This document shows, one piece after another, positions 1-7,641 of a stretch of DNA of 64,000 nt. The stretch covers positions 62,001 to 126,000 of the forward strand of contig JAGIBL010000007.1 in assembly GCA_017744365.1 (NCBI GenBank). Direction: 5' to 3'. Origin of the DNA: Nocardioidaceae bacterium (GTDB taxonomy: Bacteria > Actinomycetota > Actinomycetes > Propionibacteriales > Nocardioidaceae). Below the pieces are notes generated by a model. The model ran no database searches, was not told the origin of the DNA, and saw only the letters and a list, made by a program, of their open reading frames with translations. Every line of letters starts with the position of its first letter. The stretch's first letter is position 1. The position numbers and the translations under genes were made by a program.

Positions 1-1130
1 ATCGGGCCCTCGGGCGGCGTGATCCGCCACGAGATCAGGTCCGCGTCCGGGTTCGCCTGACGCACCAGCCCGGCGATGAACGTGCCGTGGCCGGCGTACT
101 GGTCGATGCCGCCGTCCGCGGGACCCACCTGGTCCGGGTTCGTCTCCGGGTCGGTGCTCGGGTCGGTGTAGCCGATCGGCTTGCCGTCGAGCTTCACGTT
201 CTTGCGCACGTACGGGTCGAGCCACGGGTGCCGGCCGCAGCCGGAGTCGAGGATCGCCACCACCGGACGGCGTCCGCGGTACTCGCTGTTGGGCGTGCGG
301 GCCGGCTCCGGCCCGATGTAGGCGACCGGCTGGCGTCCCCCGGTGCCCGGCAGGCCGTAGGCGGCCACGGCCGGGCTGAACGGGTTGCCGGTGGCGTAGG
401 GGTTTCCGGTGGCGTAGGGGTTGCCGGTCGCGTAGGGGTTGCCGGTCGCGTAGGGATTGCCGGTCGCGTACGGGTTGCCCGTCGCGTACGGGTTCCCGGT
501 GGCGTAGGGATTGCCCGTCGCATAGGGGTTGCCCGTGGCGTAGGGGTTGCCCGTGGCGTAGGGGTTGCCGGTGGCGTAGGGGTTGCCCGTCGCGAACGGG
601 TTCCCGGTGACGTCGCCCATCGCGATGAGGTGGTCGAGCCCGACCTCGGTGAGCCGGTGGCGTCGCCGGCCGGCCCGGACCGCCTGCAGGAAGAGCCAGG
701 CGTCCGGCTTCTTCGGGGTGCTCTCGTCCGCGACGCCGAGCTCGAGTCGGGCCACGCCCCTGGCCGCGCGGTTCGCCCGGGTCCGGCTCTCGGCGTCGGA
801 GGTGTCCAGGGTCCAGCCGAGGCTCTCGGCGACCGCGGTCAGCTCGGCCAGCAGCTCCGGGGTGACCGCGTTGCGGGCGACCAGCACCCGGGTGCCGGCG
901 TACGCCGTGGGCAGCGGCTGCTTGCCGTCCGCCCGCAGGGCCGTGACGGTGTTCAGGATGCGCGGGGAGACCCGGTCGAAGGCCGCCAGCCGCTCCTGCT
1001 CGCGCTTCTCGCGCGCGGCGATCTGCTCGTTCAGCTCGCGCTGCAGCCGGCGCTTCTCGGCAGCGGTCAGCGGCTTGGGCGCGTCCTCGGGACTCGTCGC
1101 AGGCTTGTGGGAGGGCTTCTTGGCGGGCAT
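1..1130 (-). CDS. cytoplasmic S8 subtilisin-like protease with NPYATG repeats (partial, C-terminus off window)
   Basis: About 376 residues are visible; the C-terminal part with the catalytic serine lies beyond the left edge. No signal peptide is seen, so it should act in the cytoplasm. Layout: a charged helical N-terminus (residues 20-50, rich in Lys/Arg/Glu), an uncharacterised region to about 170, twelve tandem NP(Y/F)ATG hexapeptides (about 176-250), then the start of a peptidase S8 domain. Catalytic Asp295 lies in AILDSGCG and His348 in GHGTFIAG. The ATG start lies 9 nt after the stop of the 162-residue gene at 1140-1628, so the two are probably co-transcribed with the sigma gene. The substrate is unknown. 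I am confident of the S8 family, not of the role. Confidence 0.85.
   Translation of the reverse strand, partial: MPAKKPSHKPATSPEDAPKPLTAAEKRRLQRELNEQIAAREKREQERLAAFDRVSPRILNTVTALRADGKQPLPTAYAGTRVLVARNAVTPELLAELTAVAESLGWTLDTSDAESRTRANRAARGVARLELGVADESTPKKPDAWLFLQAVRAGRRRHRLTEVGLDHLIAMGDVTGNPFATGNPYATGNPYATGNPYATGNPYATGNPYATGNPYATGNPYATGNPYATGNPYATGNPYATGNPYATGNPFSPAVAAYGLPGTGGRQPVAYIGPEPARTPNSEYRGRRPVVAILDSGCGRHPWLDPYVRKNVKLDGKPIGYTDPSTDPETNPDQVGPADGGIDQYAGHGTFIAGLVRQANPDADLISWRITPPEGP
381..604 (-). repeat. 18-bp coding tandem repeat (12 NP[YF]ATG hexapeptides)
   Basis: Twelve in-frame 18-bp units inside the protease gene: one NPFATG followed by eleven NPYATG, then a trailing NPF. The units differ at wobble positions (for example ccc/ccg and gcc/gcg), while the peptide is almost invariant, so protein sequence rather than DNA sequence is being kept. 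The array may form a rigid or multivalent linker before the catalytic domain; that is inference. Confidence 0.95.
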
Positions 1131-1139
1131 GGGCGAACC

Positions 1140-1628
1140 TCAGATCCAGAACGGCGGAGTGACCAGCGGCCGGGAGCCGTCCGCCGGGTGGAACGTCAGC
1201 CGGCAGGCCCCGGTCGGGGTCGCCGGGAACTCGAAGCGTCCCGAGTCCGCCACCTGCGCTTCCTCGGCGGTGCTGCGCCGCCCCGTCGAGGTGAGGTGCA
1301 CGGTCAGCGGCTGCGCCGGGGTGACCCAGCCGTCCAGCCGTGCCTGCCGCTGGCCGCGCGAGATCCGGACCTGCACCCGGAAGCCCGGGCCGAGGTACTC
1401 CAGCGACCAGGTGCCGACCTCGTCGGGCGCGCGCAGCATCGACACCGAGCGCACCCCGGCGAGCTCCTTGTCGAACTCGACGAGGGTCAGCAGCTCGGCG
1501 TCCAGGGTCTCGGCCTCGAGACGCGCGAGCACGCCCTCGGCCAGGTCGGCCGGGGGCGGGTCGATCTGCTCGTACAGCGCCTCGATCTGGTCGAGGAGGG
1601 CGTCGTCCGACGGTGTCTGCTCGCTCAC
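1140..1628 (-). CDS. accessory protein between sigma factor and subtilase (possible anti-sigma-like)
   Basis: A 162-residue protein with GTG start and a strong AGGAGG ribosome-binding site, overlapping the sigma gene stop by 4 nt (GTGA). Residues 1-60 are helical and acidic, similar in placement to the N-terminus of anti-sigma factors, but there is no HxxxCxxC zinc motif and no membrane segment. Residues 75-160 are predicted beta-rich, with a DGWV strand, a GRFEF strand and a GACRLTF strand, resembling carboxypeptidase-regulatory-like sandwiches. Tight coupling to both neighbours suggests a scaffold or regulator of sigma or protease. I do not recognise a named family. Confidence 0.75.
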   Translation of the reverse strand: MSEQTPSDDALLDQIEALYEQIDPPPADLAEGVLARLEAETLDAELLTLVEFDKELAGVRSVSMLRAPDEVGTWSLEYLGPGFRVQVRISRGQRQARLDGWVTPAQPLTVHLTSTGRRSTAEEAQVADSGRFEFPATPTGACRLTFHPADGSRPLVTPPFWI

Positions 1629-2227
1629 GACGCACCTCCTTCCAGCGCCAGCTCCTGGCGCAGCTTCTCCAGGCACCGGCCCCGGGTCGGGCCGATGCTG
1701 CCGACCGGCATCCCCAGCGTCCGGGACACCTCGGCGTAGTCGGGTCGCGGGCCGGCCGCGACGATCCGCAGCAGCGCCCGGCAGCGCTCGTTGAGTCGTT
1801 CCAGGCAGCGCAGCAGCAGCTCGCGGTCGTCGGCCAGCACCACGTCGTTCTCGGGCCCGTCGGCGGGCGGCAGCGCGGGGGAGAGCACCTCGTCGTCGGT
1901 GGCGGTCTCGCGACGGGCCTTCTTGCCCACGCGCCAGGCCTCGCGCCGGGCGGTGGTGCACAGCCAGCCGGCCACCGACTGCGGCGAGTCGATCGACGCG
2001 GCGCTGCGGACCAGGGCCAGCCAGGTCGTCTGGACGACGTCCTCGGCACTGGACCGGTCCAGGCCGGCGGCACGGGCGACCTGCCACAGCACCGGGCTCA
2101 GGGTGCGGACCAGCTCCTCGAGAGCCTGCTCGTCGCCTTCCCGCCAGGCTACGAACGCGGCAGCGGGCGCCGACCAGCGTGTGCTGGTGGCGCTTCCCTG
2201 GGCCTCGGGCACCTCGGAAACGGTCAT
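1625..2227 (-). CDS. ECF-like RNA polymerase sigma factor
   Basis: About 200 residues, the usual size of ECF sigma factors. Region 2 spans about residues 30-95 (AEDVVQTTWLALVR, the DxxQ-T-W type -10 recognition helix, followed by a W-L-C-T-T-ARREAWR stretch). Region 4 lies at about 140-190 (ERLNERCRALLRIV, then YAEVSRTLGMPVGSIG as helix-turn-helix). It would direct RNA polymerase to a small regulon, probably including its own operon. The ATG at 2227 is chosen; a GTG directly upstream at 2230 is an alternative. It heads the operon with the accessory protein and the subtilase. Confidence 0.9.
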   Translation of the reverse strand: MTVSEVPEAQGSATSTRWSAPAAAFVAWREGDEQALEELVRTLSPVLWQVARAAGLDRSSAEDVVQTTWLALVRSAASIDSPQSVAGWLCTTARREAWRVGKKARRETATDDEVLSPALPPADGPENDVVLADDRELLLRCLERLNERCRALLRIVAAGPRPDYAEVSRTLGMPVGSIGPTRGRCLEKLRQELALEGGAS

Positions 2228-2380
2228 CACATCCCCACAGAGGCGCCCCCGACGCCCCCTGATACCGGCTGACTCCCGAAATCTAGTGGTCCGGGACACC
2301 TCGCCACCAGGTTTTCGGGACCGAAGATTGACCAGCCGTGACCACGGGTAACACCCCGGTAGTCCCAGCGAGGAGGAGCG

Positions 2381-2782
2381 ATGACGAGCCAGTACGACGA
2401 CGAGGACCAGCTGCAGCCCGAGGACACCCTCGAGGACCGGGGCGTCGACGACGTCCTGGACGAGGGCTACTCGCCGCCGGACCGGGAGCCGCGGCACCTG
2501 CGCGAGCGCGACGACACCCTCGACGAGCGCCTCGCCGAGGAGGAGCCCGAGCCCGACCCGTACGCGGAGGCCGGCCTCGACGACGGCCCCGAGGACGAGC
2601 GCGCCGGCCGGCTGGTCGCCCCGGACGAGGGTCTGTCCGAGGACACCACCTCCGACGAGGTGGCCGAGGACGTCGGCATCGACGGCGCCGGCGCCAGTGC
2701 CGAGGAGGCTGCGGTGCACGTGATCGGCGAGGACGGCACCGGGCCGGAGACCGAGCCGGAGTGGGACGGGCACGGGGTCTAG
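2381..2782 (+). CDS. DUF5709-like acidic protein
   Basis: A 133-residue protein that is extremely rich in Asp and Glu with almost no hydrophobic core, so probably largely disordered and cytoplasmic. It starts MTSQYDDEDQLQPEDTLEDR and fits the actinobacterial DUF5709 family as I know it; its function is unknown. A GAGGAG ribosome-binding site lies 4 nt before the ATG. Its TAG stop forms the first bases of the likely -10 box of the next gene. Confidence 0.8.
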   Translation: MTSQYDDEDQLQPEDTLEDRGVDDVLDEGYSPPDREPRHLRERDDTLDERLAEEEPEPDPYAEAGLDDGPEDERAGRLVAPDEGLSEDTTSDEVAEDVGIDGAGASAEEAAVHVIGEDGTGPETEPEWDGHGV

Positions 2783-2785
2783 CCT
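2780..2785 (+). promoter_or_regulatory. -10 hexamer TAGCCT, leaderless start of 2793
   Basis: TAGCCT lies 7 nt before the GTG at 2793, with no ribosome-binding site between them. The hexamer overlaps the TAG stop of the upstream gene. Confidence 0.55.
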
Positions 2786-2792
2786 GCGGTTC

Positions 2793-3539
2793 GTGACCAC
2801 CCTGACCATCCCCACGCCCGAGGGCGAGGCCGAGGCCTTCCTCGCGCGCCCGCCGTCGGGCGGGACCGCGCCCGGTGTGCTGTTCTGCATGGACGCCTTC
2901 GGCCTGCGCCCGCAGATCCGCACGATGATCGACCGGATCGCGTCCTGGGGATACGTCGTGCTGGCGCCCCACCTGTTCTACCGCGAGGGCACGGTGGCCG
3001 AGCTCGCGCTCGAGGGCGACCTGCGCGACCCGGCCGTCCGGGAGGGTGTCTGGGGCATCGTGGGGCCGCGCGTCGCCGGGCTGACCGCGGAGCTCGCGGC
3101 CGGCGACCTGGCCGCGTACGTCGGCGCGCTGCGTGGCCTCGACGGCGTCGGCCCCGGCCCGCTCGGCGTCACCGGCTACTGCATGGGCGCGCGGCACGCG
3201 ACCCGGGCCGCCTGCCAGCACCCGGAGGAGATCGGCGCGGCCGGCGGCTTCCACGCCGGCGGCCTGGTCACCGACCAGCCGGACAGCCCGCACCTGGGCC
3301 TGGCGAACGCCCGGGCCCGGTTCGTCTTCGGGCACGCCGACCAGGACCGGTCGATGACGCCCGAGCAGGCCGCCACCCTCGACGAGACGCTGCGTTCCGC
3401 GGGCCTGGAGTTCCGCTCGGCGATCTACCCGGGCTCACCGCACGGCTACACGATGGCCGACACCGCGTCGTACGACGAGGCAGGCGCCGAGCGGCACTTC
3501 CGCGAGCTGCGCGAGCTGCTCGACGGCACCCTGCGCTAG
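2793..3539 (+). CDS. dienelactone hydrolase family protein
   Basis: A 248-residue alpha/beta hydrolase of the dienelactone hydrolase family, usual length. The triad is visible: Cys130 in GYCMG as nucleophile, Asp183 or Asp185 in HADQD, and His217 in SPHGY. Cytoplasmic; it probably hydrolyses a lactone or ester in aromatic or related catabolism, substrate unknown. The GTG start at 2793 is supported by the spacing from the TAGCCT box. Its stop abuts the stop of the convergent enoyl-CoA hydratase. Confidence 0.88.
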   Translation: MTTLTIPTPEGEAEAFLARPPSGGTAPGVLFCMDAFGLRPQIRTMIDRIASWGYVVLAPHLFYREGTVAELALEGDLRDPAVREGVWGIVGPRVAGLTAELAAGDLAAYVGALRGLDGVGPGPLGVTGYCMGARHATRAACQHPEEIGAAGGFHAGGLVTDQPDSPHLGLANARARFVFGHADQDRSMTPEQAATLDETLRSAGLEFRSAIYPGSPHGYTMADTASYDEAGAERHFRELRELLDGTLR

Positions 3540-4412
3540 CTACCAGATCTCGGGGAGCTGGCTGGCCTTCCCGGTGAAGACCGGGTCGCGCTTCTCAAGG
3601 AACGCGGCCACGCCCTCCTTGCCGTCGCCGACCGAGGTGTGCCACATCGCCAGGCTGTCGGCCCGGTGCGCGTCGACCGGGTGCTCGACCGCCGAGTTCC
3701 GGTAGAGCATCCGCTTGGCCAGCCCCAGCGCGACCGGCGAGCGGCCGACCACGAAGCTGCGGGCCAGCGCGCGGGCCGCGTCGAGCAGCTCGTCGGGCTC
3801 GTGCACCGAGCGCAGCAGCCGTCCGGCCAGCGCCTCCTCGGCGGTCAGGATCTGTGCGGAGTAGACCCACTCCAGTGCGGTCTGGATGCCGACGATCCGG
3901 GGCAGGAACCAGGTCGACGCCGCCTCCGGGACGATGCCGAGCCGGCCGAAGACGAAGCCGATCCGCGCGGCCGACGAGGCCAGCCGCAGGTCCATCGCCA
4001 GCGTCATGGTGGCGCCGATGCCGACCGCGGCTCCGTTGATCGCCGCGATGACGGGCTTGGGGCAGGCGTGGATCGCCAGCGTCACCTTGCCGCCGGTGTC
4101 GCGCACGCCGGTCTGGAACGGCTCCTCGGTGAGGTGCTCGCGCAGGTCCGCCGGGGTCGGGTTCGCGTCCTCGTCCAGGCCGAACACGTTGCCCTCCGCG
4201 GACAGGTCCATCCCGGCGCAGAAGGCCCGCCCGGCGCCGGTGACCACGATGGCCTTGATCTCGTCGTCGTCGGCCGCGGCCAGGAAGAACGCCTCCAGCT
4301 CGCGGGCCATCGTGACGGTGAACGAGTTCAGCGCCTCCGGGCGGTCGAGCAGCAGGGTGGCGATGCCGTCGGGGTCCACCGAGACCGTGAGCGTCTCGAA
4401 GTCGTAGGTCAC
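3540..4412 (-). CDS. enoyl-CoA hydratase/isomerase family protein
   Basis: About 290 residues of the crotonase superfamily. The oxyanion-hole loops are present: FCAGMDLS and AAVGIGATMTLAMD. A glutamate in the GIVPEAAST loop sits at the position of one catalytic acid. It would hydrate or isomerise an acyl-CoA, as in beta-oxidation. The GTG start overlaps the stop of the upstream LCP gene by 4 nt, so the two are translationally coupled even though their roles look unrelated. Confidence 0.9.
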   Translation of the reverse strand: MTYDFETLTVSVDPDGIATLLLDRPEALNSFTVTMARELEAFFLAAADDDEIKAIVVTGAGRAFCAGMDLSAEGNVFGLDEDANPTPADLREHLTEEPFQTGVRDTGGKVTLAIHACPKPVIAAINGAAVGIGATMTLAMDLRLASSAARIGFVFGRLGIVPEAASTWFLPRIVGIQTALEWVYSAQILTAEEALAGRLLRSVHEPDELLDAARALARSFVVGRSPVALGLAKRMLYRNSAVEHPVDAHRADSLAMWHTSVGDGKEGVAAFLEKRDPVFTGKASQLPEIW

Positions 4413-5575
4413 TGGTTGATTCCTGTCGGGAGGCAGAGCCGCTTCGGGATGTCGGCCGTGCGGTCGGTCTTGATGAGCTTGAGCAGCGCCAGCGCCCGGG
4501 TCCGGTCCCAGTGCACGGCGAGGTCGCGGATCGGCATCGAGCAGGTGAGCCCGTCCTTGCCGTTGACCCGGGTCATCGCCAGCGCGAACTTGCCCAGGTC
4601 GATCGGCCCGGTGCCGTCGCTGACCTTGAGCGAGGAGACTCCGGCGTTCACGATGCGGTGGTAGCGCCACGGGTTGAGCACCGTCCACGGCGTGACCACC
4701 TCCTTGCCGATCGCCGCGACCACCTCGCGCTGGTGCTTGGCCCGGTCGATGTCGCCGATGCCGGAGGTGTGCCGGGAGCGGGCGTAGCCGAGCGCGGTGA
4801 CGCCGTCGACCTCCTGGCAGCCCTTCCTGATGTTCAGGTTCGCGCGCCGGTCGACCATCTTCTTGGTCGGGCAGATGGTCACCCCGCCGACCGCGTCCAC
4901 GGAGTTCACGAAGCCGCCGAAGCCGATCTCGACGTAGTGGTCGATCTTGACCCCGGTGGTCTGCTCGAGGGTCCGGATGAGCAGCTTCGGCCCGCCGTAC
5001 GCGAAGGCCGCGTTGATCTTGGTGGTGCCGTGCCCGGGGACCGGGACCAGTGAGTCGCGCGGGATGGAGAGCAGCAGGCTCGGGCCGTCGCCGGTGTGCA
5101 GCAGCATGATCGTGTCGGTGCGCTGGCCGACGTCGCCGACGCCCCCGGTGCCCAGGCGCTTGTTCTCCTCGGCGGAGAGGCCCTTGCGCGAGTCCGAGCC
5201 GACGAGCAGGTACGTCGTCCCGGGCTGGTCGGCTGGACGGCCGCCCTTCGGCATCGCGTCCACCTCGGCGATCTTCTGCCAGGCGATCACCGGCACCGCG
5301 ACGAGGAACGCGACCCACGCGATCACCAGCAGCAGCACCAGCCGGACCCAGGGGATCCGGCGCTTCTTGGAGCGGTACTCGGTGCCGGGAGTCGGCGCGA
5401 TCTCGCGGGGGGCCTCCTGGGGCGCGTCCCGCCGGGGGAGATCGGGGGCACGCGGGTGGTCGAGCTTCCCGAGCACGCGCGTGTGCTCGGGGGCGTCGTT
5501 CTCGGTGGCCTTCTGGGAACGCTTCCGGCTGCCGTACAGCCAGTCGTACTCCGGCGAGTCGGGATCGTCGGACAT
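4409..5575 (-). CDS. LytR-CpsA-Psr (LCP) family cell-wall polymer ligase
   Basis: 388 residues. A cytoplasmic N-terminus of about 75 residues precedes one membrane segment (about 76-98), then an extracellular LCP domain (about 117-300). Typical motifs are LLVGSDSR near the domain start, RTDTIMLLH, SIPRDSLV and INAAFAYGG, which hold the polyprenyl-phosphate substrate and Mg2+. LCP enzymes transfer wall glycopolymers from a lipid carrier to peptidoglycan. A second LCP protein lies at 6157 in the galactan locus. It leads the two-gene operon with the enoyl-CoA hydratase. Confidence 0.92.
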   Translation of the reverse strand: MSDDPDSPEYDWLYGSRKRSQKATENDAPEHTRVLGKLDHPRAPDLPRRDAPQEAPREIAPTPGTEYRSKKRRIPWVRLVLLLVIAWVAFLVAVPVIAWQKIAEVDAMPKGGRPADQPGTTYLLVGSDSRKGLSAEENKRLGTGGVGDVGQRTDTIMLLHTGDGPSLLLSIPRDSLVPVPGHGTTKINAAFAYGGPKLLIRTLEQTTGVKIDHYVEIGFGGFVNSVDAVGGVTICPTKKMVDRRANLNIRKGCQEVDGVTALGYARSRHTSGIGDIDRAKHQREVVAAIGKEVVTPWTVLNPWRYHRIVNAGVSSLKVSDGTGPIDLGKFALAMTRVNGKDGLTCSMPIRDLAVHWDRTRALALLKLIKTDRTADIPKRLCLPTGINQ

Positions 5576-5594
5576 GCGGGGAACGCTACAGGGC

Positions 5595-5600
5595 TAGCCT
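5595..5600 (+). promoter_or_regulatory. -10 hexamer TAGCCT, leaderless start of 5609
   Basis: TAGCCT ends 8 nt before the ATG at 5609, and there is no ribosome-binding site. The divergent LCP gene starts at 5575. Confidence 0.55.
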
Positions 5601-5608
5601 CAGGACCC

Positions 5609-6106
5609 ATGGAGCCGCTGCCCCCGTCGTACGGGCGGGTCTCGCTGACCCTGCTCGCCGAGCAGACGCACGCCAACCTGCTCGGCAACGTGCACGGCGG
5701 CGTGGTGATGCGGCTGGTCGACTCGACCGCCGGCGCCGCCGCGCAGCGGCACAGCGGCGGGCCCGCGGTCACCGCCGCGATGGACGAGATGGCCTTTCTC
5801 GCGCCGGTGAAGGTGGGCGACATCCTGCGCGCCAGCGCCCAGGTCAACTGGGCCGGGCGGACCTCGATGGAGGTCGGCGTCCGGGTGGAGAGCGAGCCGT
5901 GGAACCTGGCCGGGACGGCGCCCGTGCACGTGGCCTCGGCGTACCTGGTGTTCGTGGCCATCGACGCCGGCGGCGAGCCGCGCGCGGTGCCGCCGCTGCG
6001 CCCGGAGACCTCCGACGAGGTGCGCCGGCTGCGCGAGGCCGAGATCCGCCGCGCGCACCGGCTGGCGAAGAAGGCCGAGATCCTGGCCGGACGCGAGGGA
6101 CGGTAG
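5609..6106 (+). CDS. hotdog-fold acyl-CoA thioesterase
   Basis: A 165-residue protein with the hotdog thioesterase pattern of acyl-CoA hydrolases: NLLGNVHGGVVMRLVDSTAG carries the central hotdog helix, and FLAPVKVGDILR and VYLVF-type strands follow. It should hydrolyse acyl-CoA esters in the cytoplasm; chain-length preference cannot be read from sequence. The C-terminus is a charged helix (RRLREAEIRRAHRLAKK). The ATG at 5609 fits the leaderless spacing. Confidence 0.88.
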   Translation: MEPLPPSYGRVSLTLLAEQTHANLLGNVHGGVVMRLVDSTAGAAAQRHSGGPAVTAAMDEMAFLAPVKVGDILRASAQVNWAGRTSMEVGVRVESEPWNLAGTAPVHVASAYLVFVAIDAGGEPRAVPPLRPETSDEVRRLREAEIRRAHRLAKKAEILAGREGR

Positions 6107-6143
6107 TACGGCGCGCCGCACGGGAGTGACTCGTGTGACTGGT

Positions 6144-6149
6144 GATACT
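6144..6149 (+). promoter_or_regulatory. -10-like GATACT, leaderless start of 6157
   Basis: GATACT, preceded by T, sits 7 nt before the ATG at 6157. It is one base off TANNNT at the first position. It favours 6157 over the upstream in-frame ATG at 6142. Confidence 0.45.
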
Positions 6150-6156
6150 GAGCGCC

Positions 6157-7617
6157 ATGCGCTCCCGCCTTCCCCACGGGCACCTTCCCCCAGACCCACG
6201 CGCACAGCTCGGCCGGATCCGCTTCCGTCGTGCCGTCGCGCTGATGCTGATGACCCTGGTGCTGCCCGGGTCGGCCCAGCTGGTCGCCGGCCGCCGCGAG
6301 CTCGGCCGGATCGCGATGCGGATCTGGTTCGGCCTGGTGGTCGCGGGCGCGTTCGTGGTGCTGCTCTCGCTGGTCTCGCACAAGTTCGCCTTCTGGTTCG
6401 TCCTCAGCCCGTTCTGGATGGGCGTGACCCGGATCGTGCTGATGCTGGCCGCGGTCGGCTGGGCCTACCTGTTCGTGGACGCCTGGCGTCTCGGCGAACC
6501 GCTCAGCCTCCGGCAGAAGCAGCGCCTGGCGATGGTCGGCATCAACGGCGTGCTCTGCTTCTCGGTGGCGGGCAGCCTGCTGTTCGCCTCCCACCTGGTG
6601 AACGTGAACAAGAGCCTGCTGACCGGGATGTTCACCTCCCACACGGTGAACGACGCCTCCGCCGGCCGCTACAACGTGCTCCTGCTCGGCGGTGACTCCG
6701 GGGCCGACCGCTGGGGTCTGCGCCCCGACAGCATCACCGTGGCCAGCATCGACGCCGACTCCGGCAAGACCGTGCTGTTCGGGCTGCCGCGCAACATGCT
6801 CAACTTCCCGTTCGCGAAGAAGTCGATCATGGCCCAGCAGTTCCCGGACGGCTTCGACTGCGGCACCGCCTGCGAGCTGAACTCGCTGGCCACCTGGGCG
6901 GCCGACCACAAGGCGCTGTTCAAGGGCTACCGGTACCCCGGCGTCGAGGCCACCAAGGAGGCCGTCGAGGGCATCACCGGCCTGAAGATCCAGTACTTCG
7001 CGATGGTCAACCTCAAGGGCTTCGAGGACATGGTCGACGCGGTCGGCGGGGTCCGGCTCAAGGTCCGCGACCGGATCCCGATCGGCGGTGTCGGCGGCCC
7101 GGTGACCGGCCACATCGAGCCCGGCACCAAGAAGCTCAACGGCTTCCAGACGCTCTGGTTCGCCCGCTCGCGCGAGTCCGCCGACGACTACTCCCGGATG
7201 GCCCGGCAGAAGTGCGTGATGAACGCGATGCTGCACCAGCTCAGCCCGCAGACGGTGATCACCAAGTTCGGCGCGATCGCCAAGGCGAGCACCAAGCTGA
7301 TCTCCACCGACATCCCGCTGTCCGAGGCCGACCACTTCGCGCAGCTCGCCCTGAAGGCGCGCAGCCAGCCGGTCCGCACCGTCTCGTTCGTGCCGCCGGT
7401 GATCCACACCAGCCGGCCGGACATCGCCAAGATCCACCGGATGGTGCGGAACGCGATCGACCCGAAGCCGGCGAAGAAGGGCGGGTCGAAGGGCACCACG
7501 AAGCCCGCGCAGCAGGCCACGCCGGTGCGCAACACCGGCACCACCGGCGGTGCGATCGGCAGCCTGAAGAGCGGGTACGCGGCCAACCAGGCCGCCGACC
7601 TCGGCTCGGCCTGCTGA
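6157..7617 (+). CDS. LCP family protein with four-helix membrane domain
   Basis: About 486 residues. The N-terminus carries about four membrane helices (about 25-45, 53-73, 90-108, 126-146), more than the single anchor of most LCP enzymes. The extracellular LCP domain follows (about 168-400): NVLLLGGDSGADR, RPDSITVAS and GLPRNMLN match the family's first motifs, and WFARSRESADDYSRMARQ the late arginine-rich one. A Lys/Pro/Thr-rich tail ends the protein. As first gene of the galactan locus it probably attaches the galactan-containing polymer to peptidoglycan. A glycosyltransferase gene starts 24 nt downstream. Confidence 0.9.
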   Translation: MRSRLPHGHLPPDPRAQLGRIRFRRAVALMLMTLVLPGSAQLVAGRRELGRIAMRIWFGLVVAGAFVVLLSLVSHKFAFWFVLSPFWMGVTRIVLMLAAVGWAYLFVDAWRLGEPLSLRQKQRLAMVGINGVLCFSVAGSLLFASHLVNVNKSLLTGMFTSHTVNDASAGRYNVLLLGGDSGADRWGLRPDSITVASIDADSGKTVLFGLPRNMLNFPFAKKSIMAQQFPDGFDCGTACELNSLATWAADHKALFKGYRYPGVEATKEAVEGITGLKIQYFAMVNLKGFEDMVDAVGGVRLKVRDRIPIGGVGGPVTGHIEPGTKKLNGFQTLWFARSRESADDYSRMARQKCVMNAMLHQLSPQTVITKFGAIAKASTKLISTDIPLSEADHFAQLALKARSQPVRTVSFVPPVIHTSRPDIAKIHRMVRNAIDPKPAKKGGSKGTTKPAQQATPVRNTGTTGGAIGSLKSGYAANQAADLGSAC

Positions 7618-7628
7618 GGCGGTCGGGC

Positions 7629-7634
7629 TAGGGT
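7629..7634 (+). promoter_or_regulatory. -10 hexamer TAGGGT, leaderless start of 7642
   Basis: TAGGGT ends 7 nt before the ATG at 7642. It suggests the glycosyltransferase operon has its own promoter inside the short gap after the LCP gene. Confidence 0.55.
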
Positions 7635-7641
7635 CGACGGC

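Noticed and set aside
87-1739. Long plus-strand reading frames with Gly-Val-Ala repeats across the first 1.7 kb
   Set aside because: They are antisense shadows of the repeat-containing protease and the accessory gene; the minus strand carries the recognisable S8 motifs.
2228-2380. A promoter in the gap between the sigma gene and the acidic protein gene
   Set aside because: No hexamer pair stood out on either strand, so I made no call.
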